DNA of 64,000 bases from positions 34,765,832-34,829,831 of the forward strand of contig NC_081830.1 in NCBI RefSeq assembly GCF_030867095.1, read 5' to 3'. The position numbers were made by a program, and so were the translations under genes. Within the stretch, counting starts at the first letter, position 1; every line of letters starts with the position of its first letter. The notes beneath the pieces were generated by a model that saw nothing but the letters and a program-made list of their open reading frames with translations, did no database searches and was not told the DNA's origin. Of the stretch, positions 45,506 to 56,340 are shown piece after piece. This DNA is from Alligator mississippiensis. Lineage: Eukaryota; Chordata; Crocodylia; Alligatoridae.

Positions 45506-48500
45506 TTATAAGAGTTGGGTTCCTAAAATCTAGTGTCAACACTGCAGAGCTGATGGGTGACACAGATCTGGTGAATGTGGAGTGCAGGGTGACTGATTCT
45601 GCCATGGGATCAAAGATGCTGCTGGGGTAGGTATGAAACCTCTTTCAGGGGATAAGCCAGAATGACTCAGGCCCCTCCAGGATCTCTCAAATTGCTTACG
45701 AGTGGGCTGACTGGTAGAGATTCTGGGTTCTGGAGATTGCTTCTGGGTTGCACCACTGTTGCTGGGACCTCTTTCTGGGTTTCTCTTGTCTCTGGTGTTA
45801 GGCAAAGGTTGTTAAATTAGTTGTTGAGCCAACGCCACCTTGGGGTTCCCTGGGCCAAGAAGTGGCAGACAGCTGCTTGGTCAGCCTGTTCACCAAGGCT
45901 TCAAAGCTCTGAAATGAGGTGGTTGTGAACTCCTCCATCCAGATTACCAGTAAAGGTATGGTGGGTTTCTGTAGTGGTTCAGGCTCTTTGCCTTAGACAG
46001 GAGTTGATAAAAAGCCAAAAATAGTCCTGAAAGCACAGCCTGAACCCTTGGAACGACTGCTCCCAACTGCATGCCATAAATACTGAGGTAGAGGCAACCT
46101 ATTGCCTCTCAGTATGTTTTCATTGCTATACATCTTAAGGCTTCTTTGAAATAATAATTTCAGATAATTCTAGAAAAATCCACACACCCTCCTGGTGTCA
46201 GCAATTAAAAAACTTAGCAAGTTACATTTTAGAAAATGTCCTGAAGATTTATATCACCTCATCTCATGAATTTTAATTGAAATGCTAAAGCTTAATCCCC
46301 CAGGTGGCTGCGAAAACCTCCCCTAATGCTCAGACCCAAAAGCAGAATGCAAGTTTCATGATTCCCCCAGTACAAATTGTCCAGTGATTCTCCACCCCCA
46401 GCCCCCACTTTAATTTTGCAATAACAAATAATCAGGTAACACCAAGTTCAGAAATTATTGCAACAGATTTGGAAAGTTCAGAAGAATTTAAGAGTTACCT
46501 ACAGCCCACTGAAATTCAGTGAAAGCTGTATACCTGTAGCCATCCTAATCCTAATCATAATTATAATAATTATTCAGACAATTCAGCAATGTGGAGCTCA
46601 TTCTTTCCAGGGAATATTTGGTTTATTTGTTCAAAAGCTCTTTATTGGCTCATAGACCCTGTCCCAGGGGAGCCATTAATGGACTAGAAATTGTCCTTCC
46701 TTATTGTTATCATAGACTGTTTGTTAAATGAGTACTGCATATGATAAAAAGGTTCCTTTTGTGCTAGGCCATCACACCTTTCTTGAATGATCATGGCACA
46801 CTTTTCAGCTTGTGTGCACTGAGATTCCCCTAATTTGCTTTTTCACTTCAGTTACTGGCATACTACTTCAACCTGAAAAATCACCAGGTTTATCCAGGTA
46901 GGAGATAGAAGCAAATTGCAGAAGATAATGATTTGTAAATCCAGGAGAATGATTTACAAATCCACAAATACAAACACGGATCTTGCATAAGAAGTTACTC
47001 AGGTTCTGTTTTTTTCTTTCAATCATCTCCTTACAAGGTACTGTACTAAGATGAGAAAAATAGAGACACGGAGAAAGTGAGACAAACTAGAGAAATGATC
47101 ATAATGCCACTATGTCTTTAAATAAATAGATTTATTTGAGAATTATTTCTGAACTTGAATATGAGGGTCCTGTATGTGTAAGAGGTTATTTGTTTTTTGG
47201 GGGTGGTTTTTTGCTTTGTTGTTGTTGGGTTTGTTTGTTTTTTATGTGGTGATGCTCAATAAACAAGCCTGGAACTGATAATTATTTAGAAATGTTTAGT
47301 TACTGGTTTAGGAACTGAAAAACCATTTCATTTTATTGCAAGTTGAACTCTTAATTCCCTGTAAGTTAGAGGTGCATCATACCAGACAATGCTAATAATA
47401 TTCATGGCTTTATATTGATATTTAATTTTGCTGGTGGAGCTTGTTGACATGTTTAGTTGAAAAACATTTTTATTCCTGGAAGATAAGGTTCTAATTTTGG
47501 AAGTGGATCTTTGTATAAGCACATTTGATTTTTATCTAACTTTTTTCACTTTTCTGTGTCTATTCCAAAATGTCATGAATAAAGTAATTTCAGGATATAT
47601 ATTTTTAACTTTTCCAAAACAAAACAATATAAACAAATGGTTTAAGTCACAGGGAGGAGAGAGGGATAGGCAAAACAATCAAAACTCTTAATTAAAAAAA
47701 ACCACATGAATGTTAATGGAAAAGTTGCACAAAAAGGAGAAAGGTAAACACATGCGTGCGCGCACACACACACACGTGTGCTCACAAACACACACACACA
47801 TACATATATAAAAGAAAAATATTTGTTGCATTTCCAATCTGCAGCACCATGAAATTATTATAATTTTTGGACAAATAACTAAAAATGTGCAGTCCCTGCT
47901 CTGCTGAGTTGATTTTCAGAAACAGAATCTATAGTGTACAGTACAGAACTATCTCATATCCCAAGCTATCTGAGGATGTCTGTCTCAAGTGTCTGAGTGC
48001 AGTGAGTGACCTACTAAGTCTCCTGTTAACTCTGCGTGGAAGTAACCCAGGTGGAACACAAGCTGTCTATTAAAGACTGTCTCTTCCCTAGAGATATAGG
48101 CAAGAAAAATTCATGGCAGATGTGGTGAAACTCTTCGTTTCATATTGTGGAGGGTGGAGATGTTATAGGTAGTAGTCATATGCTATATTGTACGTGCTCT
48201 TGTGACATCAACCACTACCCATACAAAAAGGGATGAATCTCCTGCTACCTTTAGCAATGTTTGACTCTACCTTCACAGAGTACCAAGGACCTGGGTACTC
48301 GCTATGATCCTGAGCATCTCCTTGGTGGAGAGATATTGTCTTAACTGGGGAAAGTAGCCAGAAATCTCACATTTTCAACCCTAGTCCCAGTATGGAACTC
48401 TTTGGGAAACTTCCTATTCTTTTGTTGTTGTTGTTATTACAAAGACTATTTCCTATAGACAAATGTTTTTCAAGTGTTTAAGAAAGAGTGCATAGAAAGA

Positions 48501-50190
48501 GCTCACAACCAGACAACAAACGCAAATAAGAGATAATGGGAAGAAGAATGTCAATAAAAACGTACTACGTTTAATTTGAGTTCATCTTATATGAGTTAAC
48601 TTGATTCACTCCATGAAAAGTACAAGTTTGGTAGCAACAGTGAAATGGGAGGGACTGGAGGCAATAGAAAACTTGCCAAAGGAGGACATGCAGAGAAGAG
48701 AGTTGCATGGGATTTTAAAGTGATGCCAAGAAGTTTGATCCCGATATGACACAGGAAGCTAAGGCATGGATCCACAGAGGGAAGAGTTAAAAATGTGTGT
48801 CATGAGAATAAAAGGCTATCGATTATTGATCTATGTTTTCTTCCCCTTAATCAGTCTCTCACTCATTATTACGTAGTGCTTGCCCTCATTATTTAGGCTG
48901 TCTTGACGCAAAGATAACTGTTGGGACTACATCTTATATAAACATGCATGTGCTCACTTCAAGCTGCCTAGCTGAAGCACTGGTAGCAGTGTAGCCAGGG
49001 CAGCAGAGGCTCAGTGCAGGCTACAACACCCACATGAAAACCTGAGTAAATCCTCAGACCCCTCAGGAGACATACTAATGTGGCAAGCTTGAACCGGTAG
49101 TAATACCTGAAAAAAACATGTGCAAACAAGTTTGGGTATGTCAATGTGAGTTGTAATCAGAACTGTGACCACAGTAAAGGCATATTCTTAGATCCTTTCA
49201 GGGATGGATCCAGAAGACAGTATGGTTGCACTCCCTTTTGGTTCAGTGCAGGGTCTGCTCAAAGCCCCTGACTTTGCACAGCTCTGGAGCCTAGACAGGG
49301 AGCATCTCCATGGCCACTTGTCCTCTCCTTTCCTCAGCAGGGAGTGGGGAGGGAGAGAAAGGGTGAACAGCAGCAGTGCTTACCCCCCGGGATCCAGAGC
49401 CATGCAAAAACAGTAGCTCTGCCCAGATCTCACCTTGATCAACTGGTAAGCTCAAAGCTCACTGCTGTCTCCGAATTTTGGTAACAACCTGTATTGATCA
49501 GGGACCGAGTTCAGAGCAAACTGTGCCTGTGTGGCACAGCCAAAGTGGGGGTGGCAGGAATGGCCACATCCTTCCTTACTCCATTACTGCATTTCATGTT
49601 TTCAGCAACTTTGTTAAAGGAATTCTGGAATTCTAACTAACCACAGTCTGCACAGTATCCTTTATCTACTTTTCTACTTATGCATTTCATTAATAGCTGA
49701 GTAAGACAGTGTTTTCTTTTGATTAAACATTAGCACATTATGATCTTCTTGGTGTTTTATAATTCAATTCCTAAGTATTCTTTCAACACACTTAACAGGT
49801 ACAGATGTGCGTCTCATTTGTCAATCCCCTGGATCATCCAGAAGACTTTTTAAAGGTATATACAACTTTTGGTAGCCTCTCACGTGAGAACCAAAAACTG
49901 GGAAATGGGAACGGTTTTTTCACTTGGGAGTTTTTTTTTTTTCCTCCATGTTGTGCCTAAAAAGAAAGCTCTCTCTTTTCCATCTAATGTTTATAATCTA
50001 CCAACACTATAGTCTGTTTCTTTCCAGTTGGAATGGGGGGGAGGGGTAATATTATCAAGAGAAATAGTAAGAAAGCAAGTGTTTTGGTCTTTTGTTGTCT
50101 TTTCTTATCTTCTTTACTCCTTGCTTTGAGAAATGTATTGATAAAAAGAGAGTGACTGAGAGAGAATTTATACTAACTTTTCCCTTTTTA
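45506..50190. other. Long intergenic interval, no supported gene
   Basis: Nearly 4.7 kb of AT-rich sequence with short frames only. A (CA)n tract with a CG-alternating start lies at 47754-47800 and a TTG run at 48420-48436. No CR1, LTR or OR resemblance found by reading. Confidence 0.4.
47754..47800. repeat. (CA)n/(CG) alternating microsatellite
   Basis: 'TGCGTGCGCGCACACACACA' grading into CA repeats; alternating purine-pyrimidine throughout. Confidence 0.8.
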
Positions 50191-50197
50191 AAAACCA

Positions 50198-50290
50198 CAT
50201 ATAGGATCATAGAAAAGTAGGGTTGGAAGGGAATGAATGAGGCCATCTAGTCCAGTCCCTTGCTCAAGCCAGGAAAGGTAATTGTTGGAG
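50198..50290 (-). mobile_element. CR1 LINE 3' tail fragment
   Basis: 'GGATCATAGAAAAGTAGGG', then 'TTGGAAGGGAATGA' and 'CCAGTCCCTTGCTCAAG', the CR1 3' tail of the same subfamily as 43500 and 57288. Only about 90 bases remain, about 480 bases upstream of the intact OR12D-like gene. Confidence 0.7.
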
Positions 50291-50516
50291 AATACTTATA
50301 ATCCACTGACACCTGTTTTGGGTCCAATATGCTTCTGCTGTATAGAATATTCATTTTATCCAGTCCAATGGCAAGGGACATCATTATTCTTTATTTTAAA
50401 AACTGTCTAATTTTCATGAAGTGAGGAAGGGACAGGATAAGAACATTTAAATGTAAAGCCATTTTTTTTACCCATATTTAGTAATAAAAAGTAAAATTCA
50501 AATACACTTTAATTCC

Positions 50517-50672
50517 TATATATATATATATACACGCACACACATAAATTCCTCCGTATTTATATCTATATACTCTCTCTGTGTGTGTATATATATAATA
50601 TATATATGAATTAAAACATATTTGAATATATATGTGTGTGTGTATGTACACACACACACACACACACACACA
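50517..50672. repeat. Compound (TA)n/(CA)n/(GT)n microsatellite
   Basis: Runs of TA (50518-50532), mixed TA/GT (50580-50610) and CA (50648-50672) end about 100 bases before the ATG of the OR12D-like gene. Confidence 0.8.
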
Positions 50673-50772
50673 AACATAGATATATTAAGAGAGAGCTAGT
50701 ATTTCCATGCTACTTCCCATACTTATTATAATAAATATCTAGCACTTATTTTTTCTATTGAGTATTCTAGAA

Positions 50773-51714
50773 ATGGAGAACATGACAGAAGTGAAAGAGT
50801 TCATCCTCCTGGGTCTGACCAATGTCTGGGGACTTCAGCATTTCTTCTTCATTCTATTTCTAATGCTTTACCTTACTAGCTTGCTGGGGAATGGTGCCAT
50901 CATTGCTGTAACACTGGCTGAGCCTCGGCTTCACACCCCAATGTATTTCTTCCTGGGCAACCTCTCCTTGATGGACATTTTCTATTCCACTGTCACAGTG
51001 CCCAAGATGCTGGCTGGCCTCCTCCTGGGGCAACAGGCCATCTCTTTCTCTGCCTGTCTCACCCAGCTCCACTTCTTCCACTTCCTTGGAAGCAGCGAGG
51101 TCATCCTGCTGGCGGTCATGGCCTATGATCGCTATGTGGCCATCTGCAACCCACTTCGCTACATGGTAGTCATGAATCAACAGGTCTGCTTGCTGCTGGC
51201 AGCTGTCACCTGGGCCACAGGCTTTGTGCATGCTCTCATGCACGCAGTTATGACCTCCCACCTACACTTCTGTGGCCCCAACTATGTTCACCACTTCTTC
51301 TGTGACATCAAGCCCTTGTTGCACCTATCCTGCAGCAATACTCATCTCAACCTGAGCCTCCTTAATATCGTCACCACATGCATTGCTCTACTTCCTTTCA
51401 TTATCACCCTCCTGTCTTATGTCTACATCATCTCCTTCCTCTTCCTAAAGGTCCAGTTACAAGCAGGCAGGTGGAAAGCTTTCTCTACCTGTGCCTCCCA
51501 CCTCACAGTGGTGGCCCTGCTGTATGTACCTCTTTTCTTCAATTACACCCCACCCTCTTCAGGCAGTACCTCAAAAAGAGATATGATAGTCACCCTTATG
51601 TACAGTGCTATCACCCCAGCTCTCAATCCCCTCATCTACACACTGAGGAATCAGGAGGTGAAGTGTGCCCTCAAAAAAGTGCTTGGGAGAAAACTTGTCT
51701 CTGGAAAAAAATGA
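50773..51714 (+). CDS. Olfactory receptor, OR12D-like, intact (313 aa)
   Basis: This is an intact single-exon odorant GPCR. The start is the ATG at 50773; the frame stays open a few codons upstream but without an ATG, and a splice-acceptor-like pyrimidine tract ending in TAG (50768-50770) sits just before it, as expected for an OR with a non-coding 5' exon. Family marks: NMT glycosylation site (residues 3-5), 'LLGNGAI' in TM1 (from 37), 'LHTPMYFFLGNLS' (from 53), TM3 cysteine (95), 'MAYDRYVAICNPLRY' (116-130), 'HFFCDIKPLL', 'KAFSTCASHLTVVALLYVP' and 'PALNPLIYTLRN'. 'EPRLHTPMYFFLGNLS' with 'FHFLGSSE' and 'HFFCDIKPLL' is the OR12D signature. AATAAA lies at 52087-52092. Odorant unknown. Best candidate, with 6596-7519, for a working gene in this window. 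Confidence 0.94.
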   Translation: MENMTEVKEFILLGLTNVWGLQHFFFILFLMLYLTSLLGNGAIIAVTLAEPRLHTPMYFFLGNLSLMDIFYSTVTVPKMLAGLLLGQQAISFSACLTQLHFFHFLGSSEVILLAVMAYDRYVAICNPLRYMVVMNQQVCLLLAAVTWATGFVHALMHAVMTSHLHFCGPNYVHHFFCDIKPLLHLSCSNTHLNLSLLNIVTTCIALLPFIITLLSYVYIISFLFLKVQLQAGRWKAFSTCASHLTVVALLYVPLFFNYTPPSSGSTSKRDMIVTLMYSAITPALNPLIYTLRNQEVKCALKKVLGRKLVSGKK

Positions 51715-52086
51715 AAAAGCTGGATCAAGGTACAGGATTTGATGTTTTTCTCTCTGATATCATCAGGGTGGATATTTAAGAGAATGATATGCTGTAAATG
51801 TCACATCTATGTTGGGAGAAGACAGAGCAGAGTGGCAGTTTAGACTAACCATTAGTCTCCAAGATGCTGCCCTTGACCTGCTTCCTATCTGACTTCAAAC
51901 TAACACAGCTAACTACTTTTCTAGTCCTATGTTGAGAACTGAAGAATATGCTGTGTCGATACTATTATCAGATAATTTATTATATAGTCTATTATTTGCA
52001 ATACAGTAGTGCTGAGGGTTAGCACTGTAGGTTGCATTTTAATGCGCCATTGTTGTTTGTTATTTAAATTACAGAAATGAACAGAA

Positions 52087-52092
52087 AATAAA
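52087..52092 (+). promoter_or_regulatory. Candidate polyadenylation signal of the OR12D-like gene
   Basis: AATAAA lies about 370 bases after the stop codon of the receptor at 50773-51714, in otherwise gene-free sequence. Weak evidence on its own. Confidence 0.3.
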
Positions 52093-52506
52093 ATACTGAC
52101 AACTTTTACTGAATTATTGCTATTCCTGCTGGAAAAAAGATATTATTCCAGAAACATTGCTTTATTCCAAGTTAAAAGTGTCATAGTTTCATAGTCTGGA
52201 AGGGACTTTACAGATCATTGGGTCCAGCCCCCCTGGACTTGGGCAGGAAAGACTGCTGTGATCAGACGATGTCAGCAAGATGGGCATCAAGATGCTTTTT
52301 GAAGATCTCCAGGGCGGATGACAGTATCACCTCTGTGGGCAGCCTGTTCCAAAACCTTGGCATTCGACTCGTAAAGAAGTTCTTCCTTATGTCTAGCCTG
52401 AAGAAATCCTCAATCAGCTTGTGCCCATTATTTTTTGTCCTCCTCTGGGGGGTCTTGGTGAACAGATGCTCCCCCAGTTCCTGATGTACATCCCTGATAT
52501 ACTTAT

Positions 52507-54362
52507 TAGGGCTGTGCAAAGCTTCAGATCGTGATTCAGATTTGGAGATCATTCAGATGATTTGGAGGATGAATCTATGAATCTGAATTGAATTGTGGGA
52601 AGCGTTAGGCTTTCTGAATTGATTCAGAGCTTCCGAATCAATTCAGAAAAGATTTGGAAATTTGGCCATAGAGTATAATGGGGAATCAATGAAATATCTA
52701 TAACTTAGTTGTCTTTTGGCTGATTCAGATGAAACTTGCATAGATGGTAGCCTCTGCTGAGAGCATGATGTGTGCCATGTTTCAGGTGCAGGGTAGTAGG
52801 GGAAACTGCACCTCAAGTAGCGGACAAGCAAAAATTGTGAAATGGGTGACAGAGTGTGTGTTAAGGTGCAGCAGGGTGAAAGCTGCAAACCTGCTAGCCC
52901 CTGCTGTGGCCACAAAGCCTGCCAGATGTCAAGGAGATAGGTGCAGGGGTTCTGGGGCCCTGCACCTCTAGCTGCTGACAGGCAAAACTCATTACATGGG
53001 TGCTTGTGCAACTGTGTCTGTCTTGGGGCACATGGTGTGGGGGAGGGGGGGAAGGATCTAATGCAGGCCTGGCTGCTAAGCTACTGTGTTACCAATCAAT
53101 CATGATACACTCAGTGACCAGCTCAATACAAAGTAGCGAGCTACTATATAACAAGTTTCATAGTTCATAGTTGGTAGGGTCTGAAGGGACCTGAGCAGAT
53201 CATCAGGTCCGACCCCCTGCCATGGGCAGGAAAGAATGCTAGGGTCAAACTACCCCAGCAAGGTGATTATCTAGCCTCCTTTTGAAGACACCCAAGGTAG
53301 GAGCAAGCACCACTTCCCTTGGAAGTTGATTCCAGATCCCAGCCGCCCTGACTGTGAAGTAGTGCCTCCTGATGTCCAGCCTGAACCTACTCTCAGGCAA
53401 CTTATGGCCGTTATTCCTAGTTACTACTGGTAGTGCTCAGGGGAACAGGGTCTATCCCATTCCCCACTGGTCCCCCTTGATAAGTTAATGAGCAAGGATT
53501 AACACCTACAAAACCACAGACTAAGGAGAGGAAATAATCAATACAGACAATCAACTGCCCAAAGATAGAGACAGTCAGTTGCAAAAGTACCCATGTCATG
53601 AGTTTTGCCTGTCAGCAGCTAGGGATGCAGGGCCCTAGAACCCCCCTGCACCGATCTCCTTGACAGCTGGCAGGCTTTGTGGCCACAGCAGGGCTTAGCA
53701 GTCAGGACTGCAGTAGTGTCTCCCATGCCCCAAAACAGACAGTTGCATAAGCACCCACATCACGAGTTGTGCCTGTCAGCAGCTACAGGTGCAGGGTCCC
53801 ATAATACAGAAGCCCTGTGCCTATCTCCTTGACAGCTGGCAGACTCTGTGGCCTCAGCAGGGGCCACCATCCCTGCAGCTTTCACCCTGCTGAACCTTAA
53901 CACGCACAGTGTCACCCATGTCACGAATTTGGTTTATCCACAGCTTGAGGTACAGTTTCCCCCAAACCCCTGCACCTATCTCCTTGAAACTTATCAGGCA
54001 TTGTGGCCTCCACAGGGGCTAGCATCCCTGCAGTTTTCACCCCACTCCGATTTAACACACACAAGGTCATTTATGTCACGTTTTGGCCGTTAGCAACGTG
54101 AGGTGCATTTTTCCCCAAACCCACGTACCTTGAAACATGCCAGGCTTTGTGGCCTCACCAGGGGCCACCAACCCTGCAAGTTTCATCCAGATTGGACAAA
54201 AAACAACCATTATAGATATTTCATTGATTCTCCATTATACCCTGTGGCTGAATCTCTGAATCTTCTGAAGCAGGAAACTGATTTGGAGCTCTGAATCAAA
54301 TCGCTGGCATCTGAATTGGCTGAATCTGAATCAAATAATTCTCTATTCACACAGGCCTAATA
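52507..54362. mobile_element. Fold-back hAT element with tandem ~160-bp units and 8-bp target duplication
   Basis: The ends 'TAGGGCTGTG' and 'CACAGGCCTA' are inverted repeats flanked by ATACTTAT on both sides (about 52498-52505 and 54363-54371). Both arms carry 'GATTCAGA'-rich subterminal stretches, then 'ATGGGGAATCAATGAAATATC' or its complement, then ~160-bp units. The left arm has about two in reverse; the right arm has four (starts near 53592, 53756, 53917, 54072; shared 'TGCACCTATCTCCTTGA'). A separate CR1 3' end sits near the middle (53156-53490). No transposase frame is present. Confidence 0.85.
53156..53490 (-). mobile_element. CR1 LINE 3' end nested inside the hAT element
   Basis: Tail 'CATAGTTCATAG', 'GGGTCTGAAGGGACCTGAG', then reverse ORF2 C-terminus ('ACTGTGAAGTAGTGCCTCC'). 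It is of the same subfamily as 62747-62975 and 39632, and is younger than the hAT insertion that hosts it. Confidence 0.8.
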
Positions 54363-54544
54363 CTTATAGGCTGCCACCAAGTTCTCTCTGAGTCTTCTAT
54401 TCTCCAGGCTGAACAGTCCCGAGTCTTTCAGCCTTTCCTCATGACCTGGTTTCTAACATTTATAATCTCCCAAGGAGGTAGCAACTTCGATCTCCTGAAA
54501 CCTGTGATACTGCTCCTGCCTTTGTTCAAGGTAATTTGCAGGCA

Positions 54545-54670
54545 TGTGCAAAGCTTCAGTCACCAATTCAATTTGGAGAAGATTTAGCCCAATCAGAGGC
54601 TGAATCAATGAATCTGAATTGAATCAGGAGGGGGAAAAAACCTCCAAATTGATTTGGAGCCTCCAGTGAG
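54545..54670. mobile_element. hAT end fragment of the same family
   Basis: 'GGCATGTGCAAAGCTTCAG' resembles the 52507 terminus, followed by 'GAATCAATGAATCTGAATTG' subterminal words. Only one end is present. Confidence 0.55.
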
Positions 54671-55078
54671 TAAAAACAAATAAAAATTAAATCTCTTTTA
54701 TTCACTACCAGTTGGCTAGTCAGTAAAACTAATAGAGGGAACAAATGCTAGGGTGGAGAAATCCAAAGCTCACTTGAAAATATGCATACTTATTCAGACA
54801 TTATTTGAATCACCATATGACAGAATAACACATGGATATTATTATACTTTGTCTATCAGTTCATTATCACTTCAGTCCCTGGTTGGCTAATTTTTACTTC
54901 TTATTCAGAGTTTGGATTCTGTTTCCTCTTATGATAGACAAGGATTGTTCACAGACTCACACAGCTGCTTGTGTATGGTTTTGTGACTGTGAAAAAGACT
55001 TTTTCTGTGTTTTAGCTCAATATCCTGAAAATTAGAGAAATGAGAGACCTGGATTTTAGGCCAAAAGTGGTTTGCATC

Positions 55079-55254
55079 TAGTGCGGCCATCATAGAGGAC
55101 AGTCCAGTTGTCCTCTGTCCTCCATTGATTCAAAACTGGATGCCTTTATGTCCTCTCTTCTCTAGAAGAGAAAAATAGAGGACATAAAGGTAGCAGGTTT
55201 CATATCAATAGGGAACAGAGGACAACCAGACTGTCCTGTATGATGGTCACCCTA
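55079..55254. mobile_element. Palindromic hAT MITE, 176 bp, exact 8-bp target duplication
   Basis: The ends are 'TAGTGCGGCCATCATA' and, complemented, 'TAGGGTGACCATCATA'. TTTGCATC stands on both sides (55071-55078 and 55255-55262), an exact 8-bp duplication. The arms pair over most of the length ('GTCCAGTTGTCCTCTG' with its partner near 55215; 'TTTATGTCCTCT' with 'AGAGGACATAAA'). Non-coding and probably fairly young given the intact duplication. Confidence 0.88.
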
Positions 55255-55617
55255 TTTGCATCTCCAGACAAGCTTTCTAAACAGCAAGCCACAGACTATG
55301 AATTTCCCAGAAGATCTGGGAACACTTGAATGTGGCCCACGAGAAATACATGGGGGAAAGTATGTTTGAGGCAGGATGAGATGGATGAGATGTTCAATGA
55401 GTGCTGTCTTTGCATACCCAGGAACTTGAGAAACATCTGAAATTCTATACTGATATCAGAAGGTCAGATCCTTTTTTGAGCACTGCTACCTAGATAATCC
55501 AGAAGTGGAAGAAGATTCTATATCCCTACTTCAGAGCCAGGCAGTCCCACTGCATTCTGAACAGCCTGTAACATTCACATGGAAAGGGAGTGTGAACTCG
55601 GAGCTTGCTTCTTTGTC

Positions 55618-55886
55618 AACAGCCACCTCAACATGAGACACAGACTGCACAGTAGCCTGTTATTACTGTGCAGTAGTGACGCATGGCAACAAACATGATG
55701 CAATGTTACTGCGCAGAAGTATTAGGCTACTACAAAGCAGCATCACAAAAAAATTACATTTGTCAGCACTACTGCACAGTAACTCAGGTTACTGCACAGT
55801 CATTTAGTACTTGTTTATACAACTACTAAATGACTGCACAGTAACAACTACACAGTCAGCGTCTCATGTAGAAGCGGCCACTGAGA
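55618..55886. mobile_element. MITE-like fold-back element
   Basis: Left end 'CCTCAACATGAGACACAGAC' and right end complement 'CTTCTACATGAGACGCTGAC' are inverted repeats of about 28 bases. The interior repeats 'ACTGCACAGTA' in both orientations many times. No coding capacity; target duplication not clear. Confidence 0.6.
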
Positions 55887-56072
55887 AACACTAGTTGAGG
55901 CAATAAACCATCCTGTTTTGACAAGAGTTTTCATTTGGACACAATCTATTCTCACTCCATATCACAATTTACTCTTTGTCACAGATGTCAAATTTCTGCA
56001 TAGAGTTAAATGAAAATGACATATGCCAACAATCCAGGTTGATCCCATGCAACTACAGTGGTCAGAATAGAT

Positions 56073-56340
56073 TTCATAGATTTCTTAGACATTAGGGCTG
56101 GAAGGGACCTCAGAAGATCATCGAGTCCAGCCCCCTGCCCCAGGGGCAGGAAGTCAGCAGGGTTCATAGGAGCCCTGCAAGATAAACATCCACATTTCTC
56201 TTCAAGCTGTTCAAAGTAGGTGCTTGAACCACCTCCACCAGCAGTCTATTCCAGACCTTGGTGGTTCAGACCGTAAAGAAGTTCTTCCTTATGTCCAGCC
56301 TGAAAACAGTCATGGAGGAGTTTGTGACTGTTTGACTAAG
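56073..56340 (-). mobile_element. CR1 LINE 3' end fragment
   Basis: 'TTCATAGATTTCTTAGAC', 'TTAGGGCTGGAAGGGACC', 'ATCATCGAGTCCAGCCCCC', then reverse ORF2 C-terminus with 'AAGAAGTTCTTCCTTATG' (relatives RKNFFT). Confidence 0.8.

Larger units (their letters stand above)
52181..54455 (-). mobile_element. CR1 LINE 3' end split by a fold-back hAT element
   Basis: The left part, 52181-52506, has the tail 'CATAGTTTCATAG', 'CTGGAAGGGACTTTAC' and ORF2 C-terminus in reverse ('[20 protein letters not shown]' on the complement). The right part, 54363-54455, continues it ('AGGCTGCCACC', 'CTATTCTCCAGGCTGAAC'). Removing 52507-54362 and one ATACTTAT restores continuous CR1 text. Confidence 0.85.

Noticed and set aside
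50478-50669. Tyrosine/isoleucine-rich short frame
   Set aside because: Translation of TA/CA microsatellites.
50758-50772. Five-residue N-terminal extension of the intact OR12D-like receptor
   Set aside because: The codon at 50758 is TTG, not ATG, and a splice-acceptor-like TAG lies at 50768-50770; the ATG at 50773 matches the family start.
51378-51779. 133-codon frame overlapping the OR12D-like gene
   Set aside because: Out-of-frame shadow of the receptor coding sequence.
53592-54195. CRISPR-like or satellite array from the ~160-bp repeats
   Set aside because: The repeats are contiguous, without unique spacers, and lie inside hAT ends; only four units, too few for a satellite array.
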